From the NCBI GenBank assembly GCA_021307315.1, contig JAJSPD010000099.1, positions 83,245 through 147,244 on the forward strand: a stretch of 64,000 bases of DNA. Reading direction: 5' to 3'. Origin of the DNA: Bisporella sp. PMI_857. Lineage: Eukaryota; Ascomycota; Leotiomycetes; Helotiales; Helotiaceae. Of this stretch, positions 1-10,082 are shown piece after piece (within the stretch, counting starts at the first letter, position 1; each line of letters opens with the position of its first letter). A model generated the notes under the pieces. That model did not search any database. It was not told where the DNA came from and saw only the letters and a list, made by a program, of their open reading frames with translations. The position numbers and the translations under genes were made by a program.

Positions 1-37
1 TGCCCAGATTACAGTTGAGTCGCGCTCCTGGGTCTAA

Positions 38-1099
38 ATGAAGGAACAAAATATAGTAACGTCTATTTGCTGCCTGGATAGACTTGAGCTCTATCAATGG
101 GAGAAACCATACGAGATGCGTTTTATTCCTCCCGATGGCTTTCCTCGAAAAAATCTTCAGATATCGAAGTATGAAGGTATTCCAGTTAGGGATATAAGAG
201 GCCAGGAGAAAACTCTTTCCATTGAGAAAAATGGCTTTGTTGTGATGGAGTTGGAAGCGCCTATGACCGTGGAAGACTTCAGTGACAGAGAGGCAATCAG
301 ATCTCGGTACTTGCCCAAGGTTGCAGAGAGTCTGAAGGAATTTCTTGGCGCTAGTCGAGTGCAAGTTCACGACTACGTGGTATTCTCCTGTTTCAGTTGA
401 AAATGAGCCTTTATTGAATGTGTCGTTGAATCAATCATTAGGTCCGTAAGAGCCATACCCTATTTCCCATCTCAACTGGCAAACCATACGAGTGGGAACA
501 GCCAGCGACTCTACTTCACATTGGCAAGATGCATATTCAGTACTTTGCAATTGGCTACTTGACTAACTAGTGCAAGACTCCACTCCGGAAGGAACTTTGG
601 ATATCCTACAAAAGATTAACAAAGACGCGGATAACTTGACCACGAAGAGATATCAGTACATCACGTAAGTTTCTCTATTCATATTTTAGTTTGCGATTCG
701 CTAATAGTCTGTGATCAATAGCGTCTGGAAGCCACTACGAGGGCCAGTCAAAAAGTGGCCGTTGATGATGGTCGACAATTCCACCGTTGATCCAAAGTCG
801 GACCTGCAAGCTAGAGATATGGTCTATTATGACACTGTCATTGATACCAATCTAGTCTATAAATCTGACGCCTATAAATTCATGTACCTGAGCGATCAGA
901 AGAGTACCGAAACTTGGGTGATTTTACAAACGGATTCTAGAGGACTGAACGGTATTCTTATCTTTTCAACGGAGGTTACCTCGGTTTGCTGATCTCACTA
1001 GGTACACCTCACACGGCATTTCACCATCCTTATGCGAAAGAATCGGATCCACCGCGAGAAAGCATTGAGGTCAGGACTTTGGTATTTTATGACGATTGA
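38..1099 (+). CDS. AsaB/CmcJ-like hydroxylase or desaturase, 5 exons, 279 aa
   Basis: Exons are 38-379, 442-523, 577-664, 722-951 and 1002-1099, which join in one open frame ending in TGA. Conserved family blocks are visible in order: IEKNGF (exon 1), the RKSHTLFP and [15 protein letters not shown] blocks (exons 2-3), [14 protein letters not shown] (exon 4), YKFMYLSDQ, and the C-terminal PHTAF plus [14 protein letters not shown] (exon 5). Proteins of this family (AsaB, CmcJ, GA4-desaturase-like) are oxidoreductases often found in secondary-metabolite clusters, and 270-300 aa is their usual size. The second intron (524-576) starts with GC rather than GT; splicing it there restores the expected HID motif. 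No other biosynthetic gene is adjacent, so the substrate is unknown. The ATG at 38 is the first in frame, but the window begins only 37 bases upstream. Confidence 0.82.
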
Positions 1100-1949
1100 T
1101 GCTCTGGACTATACACGCTTTTGCAAGTGGGCGAAGAAGCCTGTTGCAGGAGAAGAACTGAGTGTGAATAAGATGTAATAGGCAGATGTGCAAAATTTGC
1201 TTGCAAATTTGAATTCCTTCACGGCACGAGATAGTATATGGAAGACTTGACTTATATTCTGGTAAAGACTGTGGCCATCGTACAGTAAACAAAACATAAT
1301 GAACTCATTTCTAGTTAATTCTTCCACGCAGAACGAGACCATCATCTCATAGATAAATCTCTAAAATCACGCATTGGCTTGAGCAATTTCGTCTTATCTC
1401 TTTGAATTGTAAGCCTGCTTCTGTACATAAAATTTAGCTTGTGCTTGAGTTTTTTTCACTCCAACTCGTCATACCTTTTCAGTCTACTTGGGCGTTTCAG
1501 TGAGACTTTCGCCCTCACTTGGGCCATTTTTCTCGCCTTTTTCAGTGTCATAAATCACCTCGCCACCACCATCGCCGGCTGATTGACCACCGTTAAATAT
1601 CATAGAGCCTTCTGGGTAGAAATTGGCTCTGCCCTCAACATGCCCGACCCTAACCCCAGCTTCTGCACACTTGGCCATATACTCCACCACAGTACTATTT
1701 AACTTCCATGGCTGGATCTGAGCTGAATGGGTCATGATGATAGCTGTTGCTCAGAATGAAATGCCTGAAGGAGCTTAGACGGAAGTTAATTCGGTCAAAT
1801 TTAGAGTTGTACTTTTGTGTAGTTCGCCTTAATTCTGTTACTAGGTCAATCTAACGGGTTTGCTTCGAAAGATATTAGTTGCGTTCTTAAAGATAAACAA
1901 AATATTTAGCAGCTGGTGGGGCTTCTGCAATTCAAATTCGGGTGACGCT
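1100..1949. other. Intergenic; one doubtful minus-strand frame
   Basis: No recognisable gene. A minus-strand frame at 1484-1735 (83 aa, ends SLTETPK) resembles no family I know and has no clear exon partners, so I do not call it a gene. Confidence 0.4.
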
Positions 1950-2021
1950 GCAGTTGCACAGTTACGCAGTTGCACAGTTACGCAGTTGCACAGTTACGCA
2001 GTTGCACAGTTGCACAGTTGC
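1950..2021. repeat. 16-bp tandem repeat, about 4.5 copies
   Basis: The unit GCAGTTGCACAGTTAC is repeated head to tail and ends in shorter CAGTTGCA steps. Direct visual repeat; a minisatellite with no obvious function. Confidence 0.9.
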
Positions 2022-2603
2022 CGAAACTTCGCCGTCGTCGATGCCGTGGCAACCTCTCACTGGACACCTGCCGCTAATGACCGCTGCATGAGGCTTCATT
2101 CGGTAGGTTCACTATATTGTAGCCTCCCTGAGCAGATATTATCGCTCAGATTCGGGCTGGGTGGGCAGACTATGATTGGCATCAATAGCAAAAACAAAAC
2201 CGGACCGTGACAGTTATGAACACAATGTTCAATACCGTTTTGGTATGGCATCTGATCCTAAAGTGACAAAATGTTCAATTGAATGTTCAATAAAGTTCAG
2301 ACCGGTCTCACAACAGGACTGCTGCGACAACAGGAATACTGCGAAAACCCGTTTTACAAGGACCCCTCCTAGGCGCCTGTAGACTGTAATCTGCAGGTGC
2401 TATCATGGCATGAGAGCCAGATAAATTCCTTGAACCTGGTTTCGAGTTGGCCAGTCGTTCTCTCTCTTTGTTGCATGCGCAAGTTGGCATGTGCGTGTTC
2501 CAATATGTCTAGAGTTGACAGGCGCCCCAAACCTCACGTTTCGCGGAATGGTCCGGACAGTGAGTGACGCGCTCCCAAACTCTCCGATTATTCAATTAAT
2601 TAA
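2022..2603. other. Intergenic upstream of the CorA-like gene
   Basis: Only short frames with no family resemblance. The end of the segment is presumably the promoter of the downstream CorA-like gene. Confidence 0.4.
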
Positions 2604-4232
2604 ATGCTGACAAAGTGCATAGCTGGGGGGTATACAAGCTCGGAAGACTATGCACGCTTGGTAGCTGGATATGCTAAACAATCCATTGGGACCTCCCTCT
2701 TCACTGGCGAGCTGTTTGAGGGTCTCTCGGTATTTCTCAGTCGGGAGTTCGACCATACACATCCCGTGCAGGTTGACGTTGTTGTGCACACCCTGCTCTC
2801 GACTGCCAATCAGGACGGGAAGCAGGGAGTAACGAAGCAGGAGTTGACCACATATTCCGACACCTCCGAGCTAGACCAACTTCGGAATGTTCTGGCTCTC
2901 AAAGATTGCGATAGGAGCCAATTTGGATGTCAAGACCCTGTTGTGATAATCTTCATGCAAGGCCATCAACCACCAGAATGCCTGACGCGACTCGGGGCCA
3001 TCTGTAATGTCAACCCCCTATTTTTCCAGTGTCATCTCGAACATCGCTGGTTATCGAGTCCTCTCAGGCTATTCTCGTCACCATTGTTGCCATCTGCCTA
3101 GTTTAGCACCATACGGCTCCGAATTGTTACCCTGGGTGAGCGCGGAGAAAATGTGGGCATAGGCGGCCATTCCCAAGTGCAAGCTCTGCGTACGAAAAGT
3201 GAAACTGCCATGACAAACTATCTACACGATGTGACTCGTGAATATAACCTACAGGCGGGTGACTCTATTGTTCGTGCCTTTAATGTTCACAATGCTCGTT
3301 ACTTTTCGATTGAGCAAGAAGTAACGATAACGGTCCAGAGATTGAACAGTAAGTGGGTTGCTCTGATCTGGACGGATGCTGGGCGTGATTTGGGAAGCGG
3401 TCCAGAGGGTCCATGGCGACCAGATCGAGCACGAACGCCACCACGAAAGTCGCCCTTTCTCCCAACAGTTCATTACTTCCCCAACATAGCAGCGAAGAAT
3501 CTGTCTGAGTATGCGATCCCTGAACTGTATCAATCGAGAGGTCCCTTTGCGCAATCAGCTTCGATACTTGCTAAGCACTACGGTCTAACTCTAGATCCTA
3601 GCCTCCTTGCCGCCGACTCGTTCCACGCTCTGACCGAGATTTTCCAAAGTTCCGCGAATTCCATCTGCCAGTTATTCAATTTGATAGAGTCCATCATTGA
3701 TCAAAGTACAGGATATAACCTGTATAAATCACAAGATTACAGCCTCGCTAACTTGTCCTACCATCTCGATCTACTCAATCGATTTGAAAACAGACTACGG
3801 GAAAACATCTTTGATCTTGAACACTATCAGACACACAAATGGCCAACATTACGTAATGACAACAATGAAGCTGCAGCGGGGAGTAAGCCAAAAGTTGATG
3901 TAGCTGCCGCACTCCTCCTTACCGACTTTCAGAATTTCCTGTCTCGTGTTGAACAACTCTCGGCACGATGTCAGAGTGGCATGTCAACCTGTATGAACAG
4001 CGCGGCCATCGCAGAGTCCAAGCGTGCCATTGCCCAGGCCATGTCGGTAGAGCAACTAACTCGCTTGGCCTTCTTCTACATCCCATTATCTTTTACCACG
4101 TCGTTCTTCGGGATGAACCTGTCGTATTTTGGAAGTGGGAATATACAACTATGGGTTTGGTTTGCGGCTTCCGTTCCACTGGTATTAGCCTCATATATTG
4201 TCCTTGCCTGGCTTGGCGGGAAATGGATTTAG
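2604..4232 (+). pseudogene. CorA-like Mg2+ transporter-like gene with one in-frame TAG
   Basis: A single frame of 543 codons runs from the ATG at 2604 to TAG at 4230-4232, interrupted only by TAG at 3099-3101. Both sides are the same protein. Before the stop comes a cytoplasmic segment (QDPVVIIFMQGHQPPECL, then a conserved SSPLRLFSSPLLPS-type stretch). After it come RLRIVTLG, a long helical region, and a C-terminal CorA module with TSFFGMN (about residues 497-501) and two membrane segments. CorA-family proteins carry Mg2+ or other divalent ions; many fungal members are of unknown role. The expected residue at the stop is Gln, so CAG-to-TAG is the simplest event. A 45-bp intron ending at this TAG (3057-3101) would also keep frame but would delete the conserved SSP block, so I favour a nonsense mutation. 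Confidence 0.75.
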
Positions 4233-5280
4233 CAAGGAAGCCTTGGAGAAAAAAAATGTAGTGAGGGCTAGCCGGGATTGATATGTTTGTTGTTGAATTC
4301 TTCTCGCTATTTTGACTTCGAATATATTTGCTCATTTCAGTGTCTAGAGTAGTGGAAAATTGGAAATAAGTGGTGCTTCTTTGATGGCCTCTCCGATTAG
4401 ATCGCCATTGGACGCTGAATTTGCTAGTGAGTTGCGATTCAAACTCTCCCACTGCCTATCAAGAAATGGAGGTAGGCATTCAGAGATTGGATTGACCAAT
4501 GCTGGCGTAAAGTAGTTGAGGTACTACTCTACTTGTAGCAACGCCGCGTACTTGTTACGTGGTTGCCGGTAAGTAGAATGTAGTAAATTGTGTCTCATTG
4601 TTGCTACTACTACCAAAGCATTCTTTTCTATGCTACAGGTGGGTCATGTGACCGAATCCCTAACTCACTCCGCCATTCGCTCCCCTCCTTGACCCAGGAC
4701 CTAACATATCAACAGTCGTCTTACATTTGACTGCATGCTCTTAGCTAAAGTCAGCATCTGCTCTGAGGACGACCATCCCAGGGAAATATCAGGGATACCG
4801 AGACTAAAGTACTGCTGTGAGACTGGGATGGCCTCCACATGTCATTCTGTAACACCCGACTCCACTGGCGGAGATCGTGGGACCAAAGTAGATCAGCACT
4901 CGGACATAAGCATCGCGAGAAGCAGATTCTGCAACAGAAGACACCATATGCCGACGCATGACACATTGCCACCTGTGCTATCAGGCAAGGCCAAGGTTAC
5001 GACTATATCCTTCAGGAGTACCCTCTTTGTATTACTGTAGTATTGGTTGCAGGCGGAAATATCCACAGTATGTGGTTGCTCACAGTTGTCCAATGCTGTG
5101 TTTTGTAGGTGGGCTTGAGTTCGGGCTTTGGCGATGCTATGTAGATAAGTGGGAGATGTATTTTACGGTCCTGTCTGCATAGCCACAATCAAAAATTGCT
5201 CATAGAATGGGTTTTAGGGCAGATGCATACGTACTTTTGCCTTCGATGATGAATCTACTGACGTGTGCGTTACGCCGTAT
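4233..5280. other. Intergenic with an imperfect hairpin and a weak Cys-rich frame
   Basis: Around 4519-4590 there is an imperfect inverted repeat (GTACTACTCTACTTGTAGCAAC against GTTGCCGGTAAGTAGAATGTAGTA), possibly a small MITE remnant. The frame at about 4910-5182 has a CHLC...YCSIGC...HSC spacing faintly like a MYND finger but no other support. Confidence 0.3.
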
Positions 5281-5304
5281 GTGATACTCACGTGTGAGTA
5301 TCAC
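5281..5304. repeat. Perfect 11-bp palindrome before a TATA-like box
   Basis: GTGATACTCAC and GTGAGTATCAC are exact reverse complements separated by 2 bp. A TATA-like CTATAAG follows at about 5309. This may be a promoter element or part of an old LTR U3 region; nothing proves either. Confidence 0.6.
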
Positions 5305-5474
5305 ACCTCTATAAGTAGAGAGATTCTCTCCTGTAGTTTACGTTCTACAACCTTCAGCAATTGACTCGTTTACCCCATACTCTGAAGCCCGTGACTCTCT
5401 TCTTCTATTTCAACAATAAATATTGGCCACTCCCGACATTCACAAGCCAGAAAATGCTGGTGCATATGTATTAG

Positions 5475-5627
5475 ATGAACATTATGACTGGGTTCTTGCA
5501 CCCAACGATCGAGATTTATTTTGACGAAGAGGAAGAGCAAGACGACGACGACGATTGGGGGAATGATACAGCTTGGGATTGTATCGGTTGGTATGAAGAC
5601 ATGATCAAGAATGGTGAATTCTTTTAG
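5475..5627 (+). CDS. Possible small acidic protein, 50 aa
   Basis: This short frame (M-N-I-M start, acidic run of E and D, then a W-rich end) lies downstream of the palindrome and TATA-like box. The composition is unusual, but no homologue comes to mind and there is no signal peptide. It may be chance. Confidence 0.2.
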   Translation: MNIMTGFLHPTIEIYFDEEEEQDDDDDWGNDTAWDCIGWYEDMIKNGEFF

Positions 5628-5929
5628 TTTAATTTGTAGGTAGTATGCTGGGTGATGCTCCGTGTCTTCAACTTTTGATATCTTTCTGAAACGGGGAGTG
5701 AAGTTCTTGATTTGAATAATCCTATACGTGAAGATATCTACCAATTCCTTCCCACGATGGCCCCCCTTTGGTCTTAATTCAATCTATGCAGCGGCCGAGC
5801 TCCAGTTTCCCACATTTTTCTATTCCCCCTTGTAACTCCACTTTAAGGTCCATACCGCTTAATTGATAGCAACCGCACCGCCTCATTTCGAACCTTTCCA
5901 ATTAGTATGACTGGATTTTACAGCCTTTC
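5628..5929. other. Intergenic, nothing recognised
   Basis: About 300 bp between the small acidic frame and the NLR relic. I see no coding or repeat signal. Confidence 0.4.
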
Positions 5930-7275
5930 TCGGCGATTATCGAGAAGCTAGGCCGGCGTTGATAGAGCTGTAAAATCACCCGAATGTGGTTCTCATTATC
6001 GCACTCGTCAAGGGCATCGACTATCAGTACGTACGAGGATAGAGATGAGCTACCTTCTAGCCTTCACAGAGGGGGAAGACAAAGGTGGCGCCACTGACCG
6101 CGGAGAGACTGGTTCGCAATATCATTCTCCTCTGTAACAGCACCGGAAATGAATCGTTGAATTTGTGGTACGTTGCACGTAAGCCGTGCAGCAAAACTCG
6201 TAAGGAGCTTGCCAGCGTGGCCAACATCTCCACCACCCCTTGAAAAGAAGCTTGCCCCAAGACACTTCTGGTCAAAGTACCCAGGGCCAACGGTACGCAC
6301 AATCGTCGACTTCCCTGTGCCAGCTAATCCATTTAACCAGAAGATCCACCGCTCATCTTGTCCATCAGCCCAGTTGTATATCGTTTGTAGCAAGCCGACT
6401 CGGGTTTCGGGGAGGCCGGTAGGTGCGGTTGTTTGTTGTATGAATTGAACGATGCATCGGCAGCAGACGGAAGACGATCGAGACCTAAGATACCAGTTAG
6501 CGCTTGCTCTGATTACTCTACAAGATATGTAGCGAAGTTCTACGCCTACCCTTTAAAGGTTTGTTGATCTCCTCCAGGAGCTACTTACACGCCTTGTCTC
6601 TCTTCTCGCCATAGAGAAGAGAAGTGGAATTTGGATACAAAATTACCAAATAGCGAGTACGTCTTGTCTTCGGGCGTAGTCTGACGGTTTTCTCCCCATG
6701 AAAATCGGTCGCTGACGTCGAACTGAGATAGAGGGGTTCCTCAAAGCGGTGTAATAACAATTCCCGTTATTTCATAAATTTGTTGCTGCAAAAGTCCTCT
6801 TGTTACCTAGATAGTTTTCTTCTCGGGAGAAGAATTCAACCGAGCCTGGCGCAAGAAGCTCTTAAAGAGTCCAACCCTAGGTAAACCATCTACTTGATCG
6901 AAAAGCTATTTCCCAAGCATACTCGAAGTATTGATGGCTTGCTTTTCTTGTCGAAACATCGGGTAAAATATACGTAGCATTTGGCCGCATTCTAGTACTA
7001 GCGAAACATTGAGTTGATAGCCTCCTGAAGCTCAACGGCGTTAGATTTGTCAATATAGCAGGTGCCGACCCAACAGTATTGTAAGCCATTGCGTCTGCCT
7101 GTTCTCCACAGTAACTGATCTTATTGTAGCCAGCCTTGCTCTCGTCAGTCCCATCCATCGGGTCTTTAAAGGTAATATCTTTTGTGTCCGCTCCTCATGT
7201 GTGAAAGGATAGCATATTTGGGAATGCTGTCGCCAAAGAGGTCCTTGGTCAGGCTGGACTCAGCCGTTGTTGCGT
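5930..7275 (-). pseudogene. HET-NACHT (NLR-like) gene relic
   Basis: Reading the minus strand from about 7275 downwards gives an N-terminal LTKDLFGDSIPKYAILSH block and then HET-domain pieces in shifting frames: YCWVGTCYIDKSNAVELQEA, YLPDVSTRK-like, EYAWEIAFRSSRWFT, and DRFSWGENRQTT. After a degraded linker comes a NACHT domain: WIFWLNGLAGTGKST (Walker A, about 6308-6350), FFSRGGGDVGHAGK, and VLIVDALDECDNENHI (Walker B, about 6000-6030). HET-NACHT proteins act in fungal allorecognition and cell death. Several frameshifts, stops such as R-stop-Y-stop-N in the HET part and a TGA before the Walker B block, and loss of the C-terminal repeats show the gene is dead. Edges are approximate. Confidence 0.8.
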
Positions 7276-7774
7276 TCTAGAGGTCGCATTAGTCAGACCG
7301 AATCTGAGGAAATCTCAGGGAAAAAGGTTCGCAATGGATACTCGTCGCAGAGGAGGCATGTATATGATGTTATTATTGAGTTGGATGAAGGTCGAATCCA
7401 AGCTGCGTCTATGGTTAATGTCAACTACTCGGTTGAACGGCAGCCTTGTGGCAATCGCCCTGCATCGCTACGAGTACGCAAAACTGGGCGAGTCGTTGGC
7501 CAACTACCGGAGGTCATGACTGCCTATCTAGACTATTCAAGGTTCATGCACGATTAAGCAATGATTGATTCGGTCACTGATAATTTGGCAATGAAGTGTG
7601 TATTTTTATACAGAATTGTGCGTGCGATTTTGTGTTGTGCCATGTATAATGTTACCACATCTGAGATCATGGTGGTGGCCCATTTGAGGCGCAGCTGCCA
7701 GCTTGCAAGGATGTTTCACTGCGGCCCTTCCCTCCAATGCTGATGACCGCCCATGATCACATAAACCCGGGTTC
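7276..7774. other. Intergenic
   Basis: A 96-codon frame at 7267-7557 lacks any recognisable motif and partly overlaps the start of the HET relic, so I treat it as chance. Confidence 0.4.
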
Positions 7775-8158
7775 CAGTTGGGCCAGGCTAGGAAAATCTT
7801 GGCCAGGCCAGAAATCGTAGCTTTGAGAGCTTAGCGTAAGTAGAAATCCTTATAATAAAGTATATATTAGCGTATGCCGAACATATACCAGACATATACT
7901 GAACATATACTAAGCATATGCTGAGAATATGCTAAATGTTTTGCTTATTATAATAATCTTTTTGTTGTAAAAATGAATGCCAGAATATACTTACAATATG
8001 TAGTCCTCCACACGCTAAGCCCATGTAGAGGATATGCCAAGCATAATTCTAACCATATTTGGTCTTTCGCTTAAGTTCACAAAGCTTGAGCGTTTCTTGG
8101 CGATATGCCAAGGAATTAGCCGGCTTGGGCCAAGATTTTTCTAGCCTGGCCCCAACTG
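7775..8158. mobile_element. 384-bp MITE with long terminal inverted repeats
   Basis: The left end starts CAGTTGGGCCAGGCTAGGAA and the right end, reverse complemented, starts CAGTTGGGGCCAGGCTAGAA. The match extends past 40 bp with few differences. TA follows the right end; the left flank is TC, probably a decayed TA target. The interior is AT-rich with repeated CATATACT/CATATGCT words and has no coding capacity. This fits a non-autonomous Tc1/mariner-type element. Confidence 0.8.
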
Positions 8159-8325
8159 TAACCCCGCACAAACCCATCTGCCACGCGAGTAGAGAACTGG
8201 GACTGATCCCTGTATCCTGCAGGATTTTCGATGGCTGTTGCCTGGTAAGGTGCTCGTTTTAAATTTCTTATGATTATGGCTTGATTCTTCGTTGTTCATT
8301 GCGAAGACGAAGATCATGAATCAAG

Positions 8326-9969
8326 ATGAAGGGCCTCGGTATCCCCTCAGGAATCATTCGATTCGTCTGCCATATTCCTATGGGGATGTTGGCGTTTTCA
8401 GCGAAAGAACAGAATGATATTGTCCATAAGCATGCGACTCGACTTCTTGACCCTCGATTCAATCATAATATCGATCGAGGGGAGAGGGTACTTTATATCG
8501 CTGTAAGTGACTCTCTAGTCTCTACTTCACACAATCTTTTTGGCTAACATTTTATACCTGAATCTAGGGCATGTTTGGTTTCTGGTGGAATTTTTTTTCA
8601 TGGATCCCAACGATTGTTGCCCCTGGCACTTTGCTCTTTTTTCTGGGACTCATCGATCTCGGGATAGTTATTGGCCTCGCTGTGGGGGTTTGCTTTCAGT
8701 CAACATATTTACCTCAATCGAAAGGAGGATGTCAACATGCGGAGACATGGCAAGTCTCCAACGGCACGGAGAGCTGGTTCTATGTATATGCGATCATCTC
8801 CAACTCTACCAAGCCGGATCCCCGGCATGAGTGCGAGGGTTTGGTTCTAACTTGGATGCTTGGGGTTGCAATGGCGTAAGTACTATTCGAGAAATCCTGG
8901 AGCAGATTTACTACTTCGAGCCTTCTTCCTCTCACGGTTGAGCACTGATCATTTGAACCTGCAGAGTGACCTACTTTATCTCAGCCCTGTGTAATATTTT
9001 CCTTGGAAGTTTAGGCGCCAGGTCAGAGGCCAGCAGGGGTAGTTATGGAAACTACAACTACAACAATTCCCCACGATCCATGGGCAAAGTCTTACTTGAG
9101 GCGCTTCGCACAATTATGTTATCTCCAGCCTACGTCACCCTAGCCATAAGTCCGAAAAGGGTGCAAGCAAAATTACAATATAGCCGGCGTTATTTCGTGA
9201 AATCAACAAAACGAGTTCCAACACAAGCTATAAAGCTACGTCCATTTCGAAGGAAGAAGTCCAACGCCGATCAGAACTCTGAGAGGCTGGCTCATCTTCT
9301 GAGTTTAGATGTTTTAACATTGATCGCTCAAAAGTTGCATTACGTGGATCTAATCAGTCTGAGTCTTGTGTCTCTCGGTGTTCGAAAGGCCGTATTCCCG
9401 GATTCGGCCGTCGGTTACAATGCAGAGCATTTCAGAATTTTGGCTTGTGATGCGGGCACGAAGAGCCAGTGTTGGGTATGTAGCATACAAATTTGCAATG
9501 TAAGATGAGAAATATCTTTTTGCCGTAAGTAATACTGACGCCTTTTTCCAAGGGTTGCCAAAAAACTGTGAGCACCACAGCAACCGAAGCCTCCTTTCAC
9601 ATAGATAGGTGTAAAGCGCACTGCTCGGACTGTTATTACAATAAAGTACACCGTCGCAACTATTACAACAAAAGCTGTAATTGCGGGCAAGGATCCTACA
9701 GAGTCAGAGGAGGGATCTGGGCTGCCAACTCATCGACTCGCCAACTCATCTGCCGGCTTTGTAACCAGCTTCCTCTCACTAGCATGCAAGAGTGGAGAGA
9801 AGCTAGGGATAAGGATGAGATTGTCAGGCTATCAAGACAGCCATTAAGTTGCTCGGAGTGTAAGTTACCCTTGAGTCCAAAGGGACCAAGATGGTGGATA
9901 TGTCAGACGTGTAGGGGTGAATGTACGAGTAGCATACACCCGGCATGGGCACCTAAGCTAGCTGTTTAG
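8326..9969 (+). CDS. Membrane protein with F-box and Cys-rich C-terminus, 4 exons, 470 aa
   Basis: Exons are 8326-8502, 8568-8875, 8965-9475 and 9553-9969, all with GT-AG introns of 65-89 bp and one open frame. The N-terminal third holds hydrophobic segments (around IIRFVCHIPMGMLAF, GTLLFFLGLIDLGIVIGLAVG and MLGVAMAVTYFISALCNIFL) and possible N-glycosylation sites between them. An F-box-like helix pair follows at about residues 271-307 (SLDVLTLIAQKLHYVDLISLS). The C-terminus carries paired cysteines (CWGCQK, CSDCYYNK, CNCG, CRLCNQ, CSECKLP, CQTCRGEC) that probably bind zinc. F-boxes recruit substrates to SCF ubiquitin ligases; joined to membrane segments this would place the ligase at a membrane, which is inference. 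Splicing at 9475/9553 creates the CWGC pair and supports the model. Confidence 0.78.
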
Positions 9970-10082
9970 ATACAAATTAAAGACTGTTTCTATTTGAATG
10001 CTCTCATAAAGAAAATTTGTATTGAAGTTTGAATCTACTGATTACAAGTGTAATTCAATTCAATTCTCTCCTAAGACTACTC

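Noticed and set aside
4910..5182. MYND-like zinc finger
   Set aside because: Only a partial Cys/His spacing, no start, no exon partners and no other conserved block.
7267..7557. 96-codon plus-strand frame
   Set aside because: No motif, overlaps the HET relic edge, composition like random sequence.
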